DNA of 64,000 nucleotides from assembly GCA_025716855.1 (NCBI GenBank), contig JAIXMQ010000023.1, forward strand, positions 186,001-250,000, written 5' to 3'. The stretch is from Pilaira anomala (lineage: Eukaryota > Mucoromycota > Mucoromycetes > Mucorales > Mucoraceae). Positions 46,519 to 58,671 of this stretch are shown here, piece by piece; within the stretch, counting starts at the first letter, position 1, and every line of letters starts with the position of its first letter. Below the pieces are notes generated by a model that did no database searches, was not told the DNA's origin, and was given only the letters and a program-made list of their open reading frames with translations. The position numbers and the translations under genes are program-made.

Positions 46519-47078
46519 AATTTATTCTGATTCATTTATGTTGTGTAAAATAGCTTTTATGATTATGATGGAACAACAAAAGAACTCAACTACTAATATG
46601 AAAAGACACGACGGAAACGAAGACGAAAGTATAGAAAAGGAGGACGAAGGATCATGGAAACCATGGATCATATCATTGTCGATTGATATCATGGCAAGAA
46701 TCTCAAGAAATATACAACCCATGTCAGCATTAGAAAAAGACGAATCAAAAAGAAGAGACTATTTGTTTATTTACTATCTTTTTAGAGGACCCATCTATTT
46801 GAAATTTACAAGGTAAAAAAAAAAGAAGGAGTGAGGGTTTCAATGCTTTACATTTAAATACTTATTCAGTTTTTTTGTATTATCTCTATAGAGTTTTGTT
46901 GGATAAGTTTTGTAATGCAACTGAACACAGACCATTGATTTCAATTATAACAGGTAATTTTACGGAAAATTATTTGTTATTGCGTATTTTTAACACAGTC
47001 CAAAATTTATTTAAAGCTGCTATCAATGACTATAGACCATTTTGGGAGGATTCATACTTTTATACTGCCGGTTCATAA
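45543..47078 (+). CDS. PEX16: Peroxin 16
   Basis: Six exons (45543-45657, 45715-45750, 45853-46123, 46197-46456, 46554-46812, 46892-47078) give 375 aa. The N-terminal signature GTIEDTLRALSLLLPGRFED and ASLNLISLYH match the Pex16 family, as do the mid-region MIVHPTHFIR and the later KPWIISLSIDIMAR and RRDYLFIYYLFRGPIY. Pex16 sits in the ER/peroxisome membrane and helps insert peroxisomal membrane proteins with Pex3/Pex19. It is absent from budding yeast but present in many filamentous fungi and animals. The start at 45543 leaves a slightly short N-terminus; a further upstream exon was not found. Confidence 0.92.
46484..46516. repeat. GT microsatellite in a PEX16 intron
   Basis: An uninterrupted (TG)n run of about 16 units lies between PEX16 exons 4 and 5. 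Confidence 0.9.
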
Positions 47079-47442
47079 GATTTTCATTGGTTTGATTGCT
47101 AAAAGAAAAAGAAAAAAGGTTTTAGTCTTGTGGTATCATGTGTTACCAATAAAAACACTTGAACCATTGGGAAGTTTTTTTTTTTCTTTTGCATGAAAAA
47201 AAAAAAAAAGAGGCATTTCAGTTTTTTTTAATCATTTTTTATTTTATTTTTTTTTAATTTCGTATATACAATAGGTGTTGTAAACATTGATAGAAAATGT
47301 TTAAAAGTTGAAAAAGAAAGACAGAGGAAAAAAAAAAAGAAAAAGAAAAGGGAGATATGAGGGGTTGCTAAAAAAAAAAAAAAATAGTACATATGTACGG
47401 ATAGAACATTTTATCTTTTTTGTGAAAAAAGTAGTAACAACA
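47079..47442. other. 3' intergenic region PEX16/small membrane protein
   Basis: Convergent 3' flanks rich in A and T runs. No additional gene or RNA was seen. Confidence 0.5.
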
Positions 47443-47652
47443 CTATACACCCCCACAGCTTCTTCCTACATCGTTCACACCTAAACCATCATTTATTTTA
47501 CGCCATTTCATGTACCCTTGTCGAGTATATCCTTCTTGCTTCATAATTTGACTGTGTGCAATTGACGGTTTAGCATGACTTCGAATGATGGTTCCTAGTA
47601 TCGCGGCAGCAGTAACAGGGAATACGACGTAATTAACAAACTTTCCGGCCAT
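47443..47652 (-). CDS. Small single-pass membrane protein
   Basis: Intronless 69-aa frame starting MAGKFVNYVVFPVTAAAILGTIIRS. A short N-terminus with one Lys leads into a hydrophobic span at about residues 7-24. A hydrophilic segment with QEGYTRQGYMKWRKINDGLG and a GRSCGG end follows. Composition and size suggest a small mitochondrial or ER membrane protein, but no family was recognised. It lies upstream-to-downstream between FAAP100-like (same strand) and PEX16 (convergent). Support is a clean ATG, good codon composition and a sensible topology. Confidence 0.6.
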   Translation of the reverse strand: MAGKFVNYVVFPVTAAAILGTIIRSHAKPSIAHSQIMKQEGYTRQGYMKWRKINDGLGVNDVGRSCGGV

Positions 47653-47847
47653 TTTTTTTTTTTAAAAAAAAATCGTTACTTTATTATAAAAAAGTTGAAA
47701 AGAAAAGAAAAAATAAGAAAGAAAAAGAATTTTGTTTATAAAAGCAAAAATCGGTGAAACCAGTTTTTTTTTTTTTTTTTTTTTTTAGTTCTTTTTTTTA
47801 AAGTGTGTCATATAATTGAACGGAAAAGGACTCAATTTCCGAATTGT

Positions 47848-48505
47848 TTACATTATGAATTGCCCAATAGGTTCCTCATTATAAATTTCTAACAGCAAAT
47901 CAACAGAAGATTTCAATTGTTTAAATAAAGAATCTGCTGCTCCTGGCTCTTCATCTATCTCCATTTTATCCTTTTTCTCTTGATAATCATCTTGTAAATT
48001 AAGAATGGACTGTTCCAACACTTTCATCCTTTTAAGAAAGTTTGCATATTTTAGTCCTAAAATTTATAAAAATGCATTACATCAAATGAGGCTAAATCAC
48101 GTCTTCTATTTGTTACATATATATATATATATACCTTCTTTCTCATCACTTGGTTCGCTTGGGACTTGAATAAATTGATCCAGTAATCTTGAAAGTAAAG
48201 CTGCTTCTACTTTGAAAAGTGCAGGTGCATAAACGCATTGTATGTTAAAATCAATTACAGTAGAAGATACTAGAAAAAAAAAAAAAAACTTTCACTTTTT
48301 AGACTCTATTACAAAAAAAAAAAAATCCAAGTTCTATATATTACCACGCGATAGTTCAATTATAACTGGACAACCTGGAAATGCAGCTAAAGTGAATAAC
48401 ACCTGTTCTGCACTTATCAATAGACTCTTCATCTCATCCCTTTATATTTTAAATTTCACCATACAGCGTTAGTATACATGAAGAAAAAAAAGGGTAATAT
48501 ATATC

Positions 48506-48536
<31 letters not shown>

Positions 48537-51004
48537 ACATCGTTCTTCCTTCATTTAAAATACGAGAAAGAATTGATTGATAGCCTTCATTTGTTATATG
48601 CAAATCGACTAAACATCGAATATGAACATTTTTGTAATCAAATAATGATTTGAATAGTGTCTATAAAAAATCAATTTGTTTTTTTTTTTTTAAAAAAAAA
48701 AAAAAAAAGCTACACACATTAAAATGACTTTCTTACCAGGTCACTTGATGATTTACTTCTTAATAGCCTAGCGAACGGGTATCGATTTGATTTATCATAC
48801 AAGACTTGTTTATGATAAGCTTTCATCAACTTATGCGAGACTTGTTCCAGACCTCGTCGATGGACTGTAGTGATAAAATCAGCACTACAAGGGATAGCAA
48901 AATGAAGATCATCAATCACCATCTTTGACACCGGAAACCTCAATGAGGGTGCATCATGTTCTATCCCCATCGTTAAACAGACCGAGACTTCTAACGGCAA
49001 TTTAACCTTTTCTAGATCCAATTCAATATCTCGCTCCCACGCTGAATAACGTTCTATTCCATTTTCATAAATTGTTTCAAACCCCATTACAGGTAGTGTC
49101 CTTGTCTCCCCTACGACGACGACAGATGTACTGGAAGATTCATATGGTCTCAAATCCAATTCAATTTCCCAATCTTCCAACCCTAAGAAACCCGTCGTCT
49201 TAATGCATAAGCGTAAATAAGAGCTTGCATGGAAACTAGCATTTGCAAGCGACTCTGATTTTATTACAGGACGCATCGTGAATTCAAATCCAGTATTTTC
49301 TAATGAATGACAAGTGCCTGGTTGTTTTCTTCTTTTATGGATACCCTGTAATGCATACAATGTTCGATTGGTAGAAGCCAATCTTTGACTCATCTTTTGT
49401 TCTTGTCGATCCAATTCTTTTAATTCTAATTCGCTCAGTTTCAAATCATCCAGTGCTTCTTTTGTCAATTGTCTGATACCTTCTGGATCATTCGCGATGG
49501 AGACTGGTATCATCGATTGAAACTTGTACGTCATCATCTGTACCGTTGCTTGTTGTTCTTGGTCAGATAGTGAATCAAATGTGTTTTCACTCGACATTCT
49601 TAGTTGCTTCATCTCTGATTTACCATGGTTTTGAATAGGGTTTGTTTCTAATTCAATGTCGTTGGCTGTATACTTGAATTCGAGTAAACTGAATCGACCG
49701 TTTCCTGAAGAAATAAGATAGGTTGAATCCTCCTTTTTTTTTAAAAAAATAGAAATTACTTAATTATAAATATATATATATATATATACTTCAGTGGAGT
49801 GAGAGCTATCATAATATTCTGTATTTTACCGGCTTTGCTTTATCAATTGAATGTATCGGGCCTTGGACATTGAATTGTTTCAACGAAATATTCGTTTCAT
49901 GTTTGGATGCCTTTGAATAGATCATAATGGTACCTCTATCGCTATATTGATGTTAAAAACATTTAAAATAAGATTTCTTGGTTTTTTTTTTTTTTTTTTT
50001 TGTTATCATTTACCCAATAGCTACAAGCACGTTAGGTTGTCCTGATAAAATTGATACGTTTACTAGCTCCACATAAATCACCTTCTCTAAATGACCAAGC
50101 GACAATAGTTTCGTATCTTCTACGGGCTCTGTACCTAGATTGCGACAATAGACAGACCCATCTTTTGTTCCGAAAATCATGCCATTGCCTCTTAAGAAAA
50201 TAGATGAATGTTTATATTGACTGTTATCTATTCCAAAGAAGAAACTTACTTCAAACTTAGCGAGAAAAAATTGATAAAACAAGTATCAAGTGAACCAAAG
50301 TATTCATGACAGGTGATTTCAGAATCCTTTGGATAGTAATTCGATACATTTTTAACGCTTTCTGATTCTGGGTCATAACGTTTGACTTCAGGGCCTGAAA
50401 ATAAAAGAACCCCAGGCTCATTCATTGACATGATATGATGTACAGAACTAGCAATCTATACATGTTTTGTAAATATGCATCCTATGATATACGATACAAG
50501 ATCATTATTTTACCTTTCGATAAGGTCTATCTGATTGACTGGTTGATCCTTCTTCTAATTTAGCTCTTTTTCTCGGATGCTCTTCACTGTTTTTTTTTTT
50601 TGTATTTTACTTAATTTCAAATGTTTTTTTACACGATTTTATATATATATATATACCTTGTTGGATGTAATATCCATTCATAAACTTTGTTTGTTACCGA
50701 TCGTAAATAAAAACGACAGATCTCAGGATCCTTTTGACAAGAAACAACTATTTGTGATATAGATTGTGGAAACATAAAGGTAATAGAGTCCTAATATGTT
50801 TTATTTTTTACTTTAGTTATTATTTTAAAAAAAAAAATTGTTGGGTTCAACATATGAATGTACTTGTTTCGTAGTTTGCACTTTTCCATTTTCATCGATC
50901 ACAAAAGCTAAATGGTGAAACTGACAGCCAAATAAATGACATGAGCTTGAGTTCTTTGACTCCAAGTTTTTAACTTGAATAAGTTGTGTCTGAACCCATT
51001 CCAT
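47848..51004 (-). CDS. Probable FAAP100 homologue (Fanconi core complex)
   Basis: Eleven exons on the minus strand: 51004-50864, 50790-50657, 50586-50514, 50455-50250, 50190-50014, 49941-49830, 49732-48737, 48660-48539, 48439-48345, 48269-48135, 48056-47848, giving 799 aa. The N-terminal half reads as a beta-propeller with GNGMIFGTKDGSVYCR, VLVAIGDRGTIMIYSK and TYLISSGNGRFSLLEF. A coiled coil (LKLSELELKELDRQEQKMS), a beta-sandwich region and a helical C-terminus ending FKQLKSSVDLLLEIY follow. This order and several local stretches match animal FAAP100, which forms the B-L-100 module with FANCB and FANCL that ubiquitinates FANCD2/FANCI. The match is from recalled similarity and is moderate. 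FANCB is the main alternative. Confidence 0.62.
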
Positions 51005-51813
51005 GATGAATATATATATATAAAACTAAAATATTAAAAAGCCTGCTCAGAACGAGCTTCAGTCATTTTCTGTTCATTCAATGCACGTATTTAAAACCCG
51101 TTTTCTTTTTCTTTTTTTTTTAAAAAAAAAAAGTTTGCTGTTTCTTATTATGATTCAACATTTTTATTAACACGAAGGGGAGGGATACATTTTGTTGAAA
51201 TAATATAAAAGTGTATTTGATAATTGTTTCCGAAAGAGCTTGGGGGTTTTTTTTTTGGATGAGAGTTTTTACTTTTTGAGCCTTCTACAATGATGGAAAA
51301 TCCAAGAGTCTAAAGTTTTAAGTTTGACATCTTTGCCAATCTTCCTGTTACTTTTGTGAGAGGTTTCTTTCTGCAAGATATTCATTGGCGTTCATAATAT
51401 GATATAGACACGGTATTTTTCTCTTCTTGATGAGAGTGACAGAAGAAGACACCTCTTACCAACTGTTCCTCGAATAGTTGAGTCAGTAGCAAATTGAATG
51501 ATGATGATGTATAGCTAAAGCCATCATCACACAGTAAAAAGGCAAATCGATACACCATCAAAGTTATTTTCTATCATCACAAAACAATGAAAAAGTACAA
51601 AAAGGCAAAAATATAATAAAAACTTTTTTTGCTGCAAGTGTGTGTGAAACAAGTTACACGAATCCTCTACTTTTGGAGTACTTAACAATAACAAAAGCAT
51701 TCAACTAAATGTATAATTAAAATTATATATTTTTCTCTCTTTTTCTTTTTTCTTTCCATTTCTTCTTTTTTTATATAAATATAAATACATACACTTTTTC
51801 TCTCTCTCTCTCA
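51005..51813. other. Divergent intergenic region FAAP100-like/RhoGEF
   Basis: About 0.8 kb containing both promoters, with a CT-rich tract (51736-51812) directly before the RhoGEF ATG. No other feature was recognised. Confidence 0.5.
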
Positions 51814-54800
51814 ATGTCTACTACACTTAAAGTTTGTATTTTTTTTTATAACAATTTAAAACATAATTAAATTACTGATTTATAATGTTATATAATTATA
51901 CATATAGCAACTCAAATCTAACCTTCAACCCGAGTACTTGTATAATTGGAAATTAATCAAAGAGAAAGAGATTTCACAAAAACATCAAGTTGAGACACAT
52001 TTAGATTTAATTTCTAGAGTAAATAACAAAACAACAAAATCACTGGTAAAAAAAAAAAAAAGAATAGTAAAATATACATGTACTACATACATACTAAAAA
52101 AGAAAAAAAAAAAAAGTGTCAATATATTGACTTGATTGTACCATCAAAAGAGAGAACACAAAGTAATATATCGATTACAAAAAAGGGGAAAAAAAAACAA
52201 AACTAACAAATATATAGGTCAACAAATTCAACTTGAGCAATTTTTAAATATTATAGGCTCACCACTTCATACCGAAACCCGACGTCGTCATCATCATCAT
52301 CATCAGCAACAACAACAACAACAAATTGAATCTCAAACAACACAGCCTAGACAGGTAACTATTCTAAAAAAAAAAAAATGTACACTCTCTTTCTTGTATA
52401 TAGATTAACATCATTTTTTTTTTTTACAGTTTGAAAGAAATGATGATAAAAGACAATTTCGTATTCAAGAATTCATAAAGACAGAAAGCTCCTATGTCGA
52501 AACCTTAAAAACATTAGTCAAATATGTCGTCAATCCACTAAAACACAATATGCAACAAAAAAATGGCGTTTTAAATACATTTAAATGCCACAAGATTTTT
52601 TTAAATATCCATCAAATATTAGCCGTAAACCAAAAGTTCTTGATAGATTTACAGAACAATCCTGACTTTGGACATGTTTGCCAGGAGCACGTAAAATGTT
52701 CTAACTTCTATATACTTTAACACTATATCAATTTACTAACTAACTAACTAAAAAAAATTTTTTTTTTTACTTATATAAATAGATGCCGCAATTTGAATGT
52801 TATCGTAAATACTTGTTAGAACAACCCGAAGCTCAAAAACTTCACGCAAAAGAATTCAAAATGAACCAAGCTTATAAACGCTTCTTGACAAAAGTAAGAG
52901 ATCAATCCGAATTCAAACGAAAGCGACTTCAAGATATCTTGGTTGAACCAGTACAACGTATCTCTCGCTATGCTATGATGTTACGAGAAATCCTTCAATT
53001 GACTCCGGAAGACCATTCCGATTTTCGTGGTTTAAATCTCGCTTGTGAAAAGGCGAGTGAGATTGCGACCATGGCTGATGATGATCCAACAAAGACTGCT
53101 ACCATGTTTTTAAATTTATACCAAGCTATTAAAGATTCCCCTGTAAGTTCTGTATATATATATATATATCAAGATAGAGAGATAGAGAGTCATTTGTTTA
53201 CACTCACACACTTTCTCTTCTCTCTTTCTCTGTAGTGCTCCTTGATCAATCAAAAGCGTTCATTTCTAGCTCACCTTGACGCCACTGAACTCGATTGTGC
53301 AACCAACAAGCCAAAACGTTCTGTCTCACTTTTTTTATTCACAGATAAAGTCTTGGTCGCGACTCGATTAGACACAAAAGAAATTGACCTGGAAGAACTC
53401 TTGATGACGCCTGTCTTTACTACAACCAAACATGAAAGACCAGCCTTACTCAAATTCAAAGGTTGGGCTGATCTTGAAAGTATCGAGTTATTCGAGGGCT
53501 TAACCCACAGTTCGTTTATTTTAGCAGCGACAAATGTACAAGAAATTAAACGTGATGAAATATCTAAAATCACTTCCTTCGAAACTTATTTTTATAAAGG
53601 TCCAAGGTTATTTTCAATTGATAAAAATCAAAAATTAAATGATTTTAAGTCTCTTTATCAAAACGCAAGAGCTCTAGTGAAACAATACGGTAAAAATATA
53701 TATATTTATAAATGCGAATAGAAAATATTTAAATTATATTATTTTAGAACCACAAGACATGACCTATTACAGGGTCTGGAAAGGTGTGCCTACATTTTGT
53801 AATATATATAATCCAGAGAGTTACGTCAGTGCAAAATACAAGGTCAGATATTATTACCAAAAAAAAATAATGTTAGCATTTTTGATACTAACATATTTAC
53901 TTTACCAACAATAGAATGACACTGCTTTAATTTACGTAGATGACGAAACAATTCATACCGAAACACTCTTCCCTCGTTCATCCTATCTCTTCAATCCATG
54001 GATCATTGGTCTAATACAACCTGAACACATGAAAGGTGGCTTTCGATTCAACCTCTGCACCCGTCTCAATTTCTCTCGTCACAGTCTACTCAAATCCACT
54101 GAACTCACACTCGATTTCGAAAGTATCTTTTGGAACAACTTATTGGTCTTGGATCAAAGCCTAAAGCGATCGGTTGAATTTGCTGCTCATCGTACCCTCA
54201 AGATTCAACAGGCGATCACCTGTCATCATCTTCCAATACCAACACGATCGATGGTCAGATCAAGTACACCAATAACCATTGGGAAATTATTTCAGAATGA
54301 TCCGTCCAATAAAATCATCTCCACCATTATTCCAAAACGTGTACCTGTTGTGGCAAATCATACTTGGTCAAATACTCATGAAAATATCACGAATACTACT
54401 ACTACTACTTCTTCTTCTTCACTATGGACTACGACCACTACTACTTTGGAGGAAAATAATACTGTACGTTATATATACTCTCTCCTTTATTAATTTTGAT
54501 ATACTAACGATAAAAAAAAAAAAATAGGTTGAGATAATAGGTCACGGTGTGCAAGATAAGTGTACGATAGAACCCATTAGTACTCCCAGAACAATATCTT
54601 CCATTGGTAGCGACAGTAGTACAAAGAGTTCAGGTAGTATGATTGAAGATGATGGGAATGACGAAGATGAAGAAGAAGAAGAAGAAGAAATTGATTACTT
54701 GACAATCGAAGTAAGACAATTATAATAAATTATATAGTGTTATTAATAATTAAAAAATTTAGACATTATCTCATAGTGAACAATTAACAAAAGAAAATAC

Positions 54801-54876
54801 GCCCGAAACATTGTTTGCAGATGAAATGCAAGAACAATGGAAAGCTTTAATAACCAAATACGATTTAGCTAAATAA
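51814..54876 (+). CDS. Rho guanine nucleotide exchange factor (DH-PH)
   Basis: Eleven exons: 51814-51831, 51908-52045, 52117-52162, 52218-52354, 52430-52690, 52783-53142, 53236-53689, 53748-53842, 53915-54463, 54528-54710, 54763-54876, giving 784 aa. The DH domain starts RIQEFIKTESSYVETLKTLV and contains the signature LQDILVEPVQRISRYAMMLREIL. A PH-like region with SVSLFLFTDKVLVATRL follows. The N-terminus has a His5-Gln7 run. The C-terminal 300 residues are of unknown fold with Thr/Ser runs and an acidic tract (EDEEEEEEEID). Such proteins load GTP onto Rho/Cdc42/Rac at the cortex. Exon 1 (18 nt, GTTTGT donor) and exon 3 (46 nt) were chosen to keep phase and are less certain. Confidence 0.85.
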
Positions 54877-55536
54877 TTTTTATTTGTGTGATACAATTGT
54901 GATGCAAAAAAAAAAATCAAAAAGCGATCTTTTTCTTTTTTGCATGGTTTAAGCTACTCAACATGTGTAATCTATGTATCACTTACTTGGCAAATCTTTT
55001 TTTTTTTTTTATTAAAATTTTAGAAAGATTTTTTTTTTCTTCTCTCTTTTAAATTTTATTACACTACGTTTAAGACATATATATTTCTTTTTCTAGGTTT
55101 TTTTTTAATAATAAAAAAATGTATATCATTTATAATACTTTTTTTTTTTTTTTTTTGCCTGATTGTACACACTGTATCGGAGGTGACTATATCAAGAACC
55201 CGATACTTTAAAAGTAAAACGTTACACTTGTAGAATGGAAGATCCCCTTCTGATATTTTATTACTTAAACGTTGAATAGGAGAGTCAAACATGATTCGTG
55301 TTTTTATAAAGGTTATTTCTCCACGCAGAATGACGGAGATATTAAACAATATAGATTAAACCTCTTGCTTGATTTCCCTTTTCATGTTGTAACACCAACC
55401 CTAAACCTCGTCGCCTTTCTAACTTGTTTGGCCTACCTATATATAAAGAAAAAACTTTTTTTTTTTTCTTTTCTCTATCTTCTTTTCCTTAATTGTTTTT
55501 TTTTTCTTCTTCTTCTTTCTTTGATTTGAATAAATC
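54877..55536. other. Intergenic region RhoGEF/CSC1
   Basis: T-rich spacer with a C/T tract before the CSC1 start. A 96-codon minus frame at 55059-55349 has no recognisable family and biased, low-complexity composition. Nothing supported. Confidence 0.5.
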
Positions 55537-58500
55537 ATGAGTGATACTAAAGCAGATCAACTTGGGTACTTTTCTTTTCTTTTCTTTTTGAAATGAACCT
55601 GTATACATGAGCAAAAAAAAAAAAAATAACATATAAAACCTTTTATGTTTTTATAGTACAGATAATTCTTCCAGTACCTTTATTTCTGCCTTATGGTTTA
55701 ACGCCGCTTTAGCCGTTGGTTTCTTTGGCGCATTTTCCATCTTGAGAACAACTCGTCCTCAAACTTATGCACCTAGAACATATGCAGTCCCAAAGGAGTA
55801 AAGTATTATAAAAACTCTAAATCAAGTCAATTTAAATTCTAAACAAAAAACTTATTATTTACAGGATACGACCTCCTCCTATACCAAAAGGCTTTGGAAG
55901 GTGGATCATAGCCATGTTTAAAATACCTGACGATGATCTAATTAAAACCATGGGCCTTGATCGTTTCATGGTCCTCAAATTTCTAAGAATGGGAATGGTG
56001 ACATTTTCCATTTTCTCTATAGTCGCTATACCCATCTTATTCCCTATCAATACCATTAATCAAGGTGAATTATCTGGTTTGAATTATTTGACCATGGGTA
56101 ATGTCATTGATGATGTACGCACTTGGGCACATTGTTTATTAGCTGTCATTTTATCAGGTAAAAAAAAATTTTTTTGTTATTGATAATGATCTCCCAAAAA
56201 TGATATAATAATGACACCCTTATTATTATTATTATTATTATTATTATCTTTTTTAGGTTTAGTTTGGTATTACACTTTTAGAGAAACTAAAATTTATGTG
56301 AATTTAAGAAGAAGATATCTTTTAAGTCCTGAATATGCTGATAGTGTCGCTGCTCGTACGATCTATGTACCTTCGATTCCTCCTAATATCAATAATGCTC
56401 AAACTCTTGAACGTATCTTTAGTAAATTCCCAGGCGGTGTACGTCGAGTTTGGCTTAATCGGTAAAAAAAACATAGATAAACACATAAAAAATATTTATC
56501 TTTTTTTTAATTAATGTTAAATTTTTTTATAAAAAAAAAAAAAAGTCAATTAGATGATCTCCCAGAACTCGTTCAAGACAGACAAAAAGCCGCATTAAGT
56601 TTAGAATCTTCCATCACCAAAGCCATTTTAGCCACCTACAAACACAACATGAAACAAGCCAAATCAAACAACAACCAAGTGATTGAAGAAGAAGGGGGTC
56701 TTAGCGAATCCGATATTCCCGAAAAGCTTCGACCAAAGCATCGTGAATCCGCTATTCCTTTACCTTGTTTTGGTCGAAAAGTAGATTCCATCCATTTCTA
56801 TCATCAAAAGATCAAAGAATTAAATAAAACCGTCTCTGAAAAACAAGCAGAAGCCAATACATTCAAACAAGTCAATTCCGCCTTTATTGAATTTAATCAA
56901 CAAGTGGCGGCACATATGGCCGCACAATCTTTAATGCATAAAGATTCCATGCAAATGGCCCCTCGTTACATTCAAATCGCTCCATCCGATATCATCTGGG
57001 AGAACATGAACATTAAATCCTATGAAAGATTGTTCAGAAGATTCGCTTCCACTGTCATCACCGCCGTCATCATCATCTTTTGGGCTGTCCCGGTTGTCTT
57101 TGTCCAAGCCGTTGCCAATATTGAAAAATTAGCTGAAGTCCTTCCATTTCTTTCTGTCGTGAACGAACTTGGTCCAACCGCTGTCGGTATCATTCAAGGT
57201 ATCTTGCCCGCCGTCGCTTTATCCATCTTGATTTCCTTGGTCCCTGTCATCTTTGGTATCCTTTCCACAAAAGAAGGCATTCCTCAAAAATCCTTTGTTC
57301 AACTCTCTGTCCTTCACAAATTCTTCTTTTTCCAATTGATCGATGTCGTACTTGTCTCCACCCTTTCCGGTGGTGCTTTAGCCATGGTCCAACAAATCAA
57401 TACCATCGCAAGTAACCCTTTCGGTATCATCGACACCCTCTCTGAGAATTTACCGAAAGCTTCTACTTTCTTCATCACCTTCGTCATGCTTCAATCCACA
57501 AATCAATCCGGTCAATCCATGCTTCAACTCGTCCCTTATATTTTATCCTACGTCATGCCTTTCTTTGCTACTACCCCACGTGATATCTATACTCAAAAGA
57601 AGACATGCCCTACCGTCAATTTAGGTACGCTAATTCCTGCTCAAACCGTCATTTTCGTCTTGGGTCTTGAATACGGTGTCATTGCTCCCTTGATCTTACC
57701 CTTTGTTTGTTTATTCTTTATACTTCAATACTTTGTATACCTCTATCAATTCCTTTACGTGTACGAAATCCCTTTTGAAACTGCAGGTCGTGCTTTCCCT
57801 CGTGCTATCCGTCACATCTATATCGGTTTATTCATTGCTCAATTGACCTTGATTGGTTTATTCGGTATCAGAACTGGCGCCCGTGGTCAAATGGGTGTCA
57901 TCATCGCGACCTTGATCTGTACCGCCTTTGCTCTCTACTACTACGATCGTGCATTCAAGCCTCTTTTCAAATACTTGCCTGTCTCGGTCTTTGATGACGA
58001 TGAATCCAACGACCCGAAAAAGACTGACGTCGCCATCGTCACTCCCGACTCCAACACCTCGCGTGAAGAACTCACCTCGGAACATGTTGTCAAGACAGGA
58101 TACACTTCGGACGATTCTGCTTCCTCTATCAAGCACATGCGTCATACACCCGCCTTAACAAAACGTGTCACCAACAGTTCTTCTAACTCACCTACGAGTT
58201 TTGACGCTTACGATGCACGTAAACAATTATTAGCTCGTTTAGACGCTGAACGTGGTAAAGACACAGAAGAATTGAAATCGGAGAGTGATCGTATCATTGC
58301 GGCCGCAAAATCTTTATACGCTTCCGAATCTTATATGCATCCTTCGACTTATACGCCCAAGCCAACTATTTGGTTACCTGAAGATGATCTCGGGATCACT
58401 CAAAAGGAAATGAAGGAGTTAGAAAGCTTGGAGATTGATTCCAGTAGTCGTGGAGCCGCCATTGTTCGAAACGATAAAGGAAAGGGAATCGTAACTATCG

Positions 58501-58635
58501 ATGAAGAAAGTTTGGTGCATGATTCTCAAGGAATTCCGGGAAGTGGCCCTTCGCCTGCTGTACAATCGAATGTGAATAATTATGTTCGTGTCTTGGTGGA
58601 TAGTTATAATTTTGCAAATGCTATTCAAGCGCCAA

Positions 58636-58640
<5 letters not shown>
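55537..58640 (+). CDS. CSC1/OSCA/TMEM63 stress-gated cation channel
   Basis: Five exons (55537-55565, 55657-55797, 55865-56157, 56257-56461, 56546-58640) give 920 aa. An N-terminal span (WFNAALAVGFFGAFSIL) and two more spans precede a cytosolic region with RRRYLLSPEYADSVAARTIYVP and a coiled coil. The conserved pore domain (DUF221/RSN1_7TM) follows with IAPSDIIWENMNIKSYERL and many helices. The C-terminal 190 residues are soluble, Ser/Asp rich. Family members are osmotically or mechanically gated, Ca2+-permeable cation channels of the plasma membrane or Golgi. The first coding exon has 29 nt. An A-run of about 27 directly follows the stop codon. Confidence 0.94.

Positions 58641-58671
<31 letters not shown>

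Noticed and set aside
55059..55349. 96-codon minus-strand frame between RhoGEF and CSC1
   Set aside because: Composition is that of translated AT-rich DNA with poly-Lys runs; no family match.
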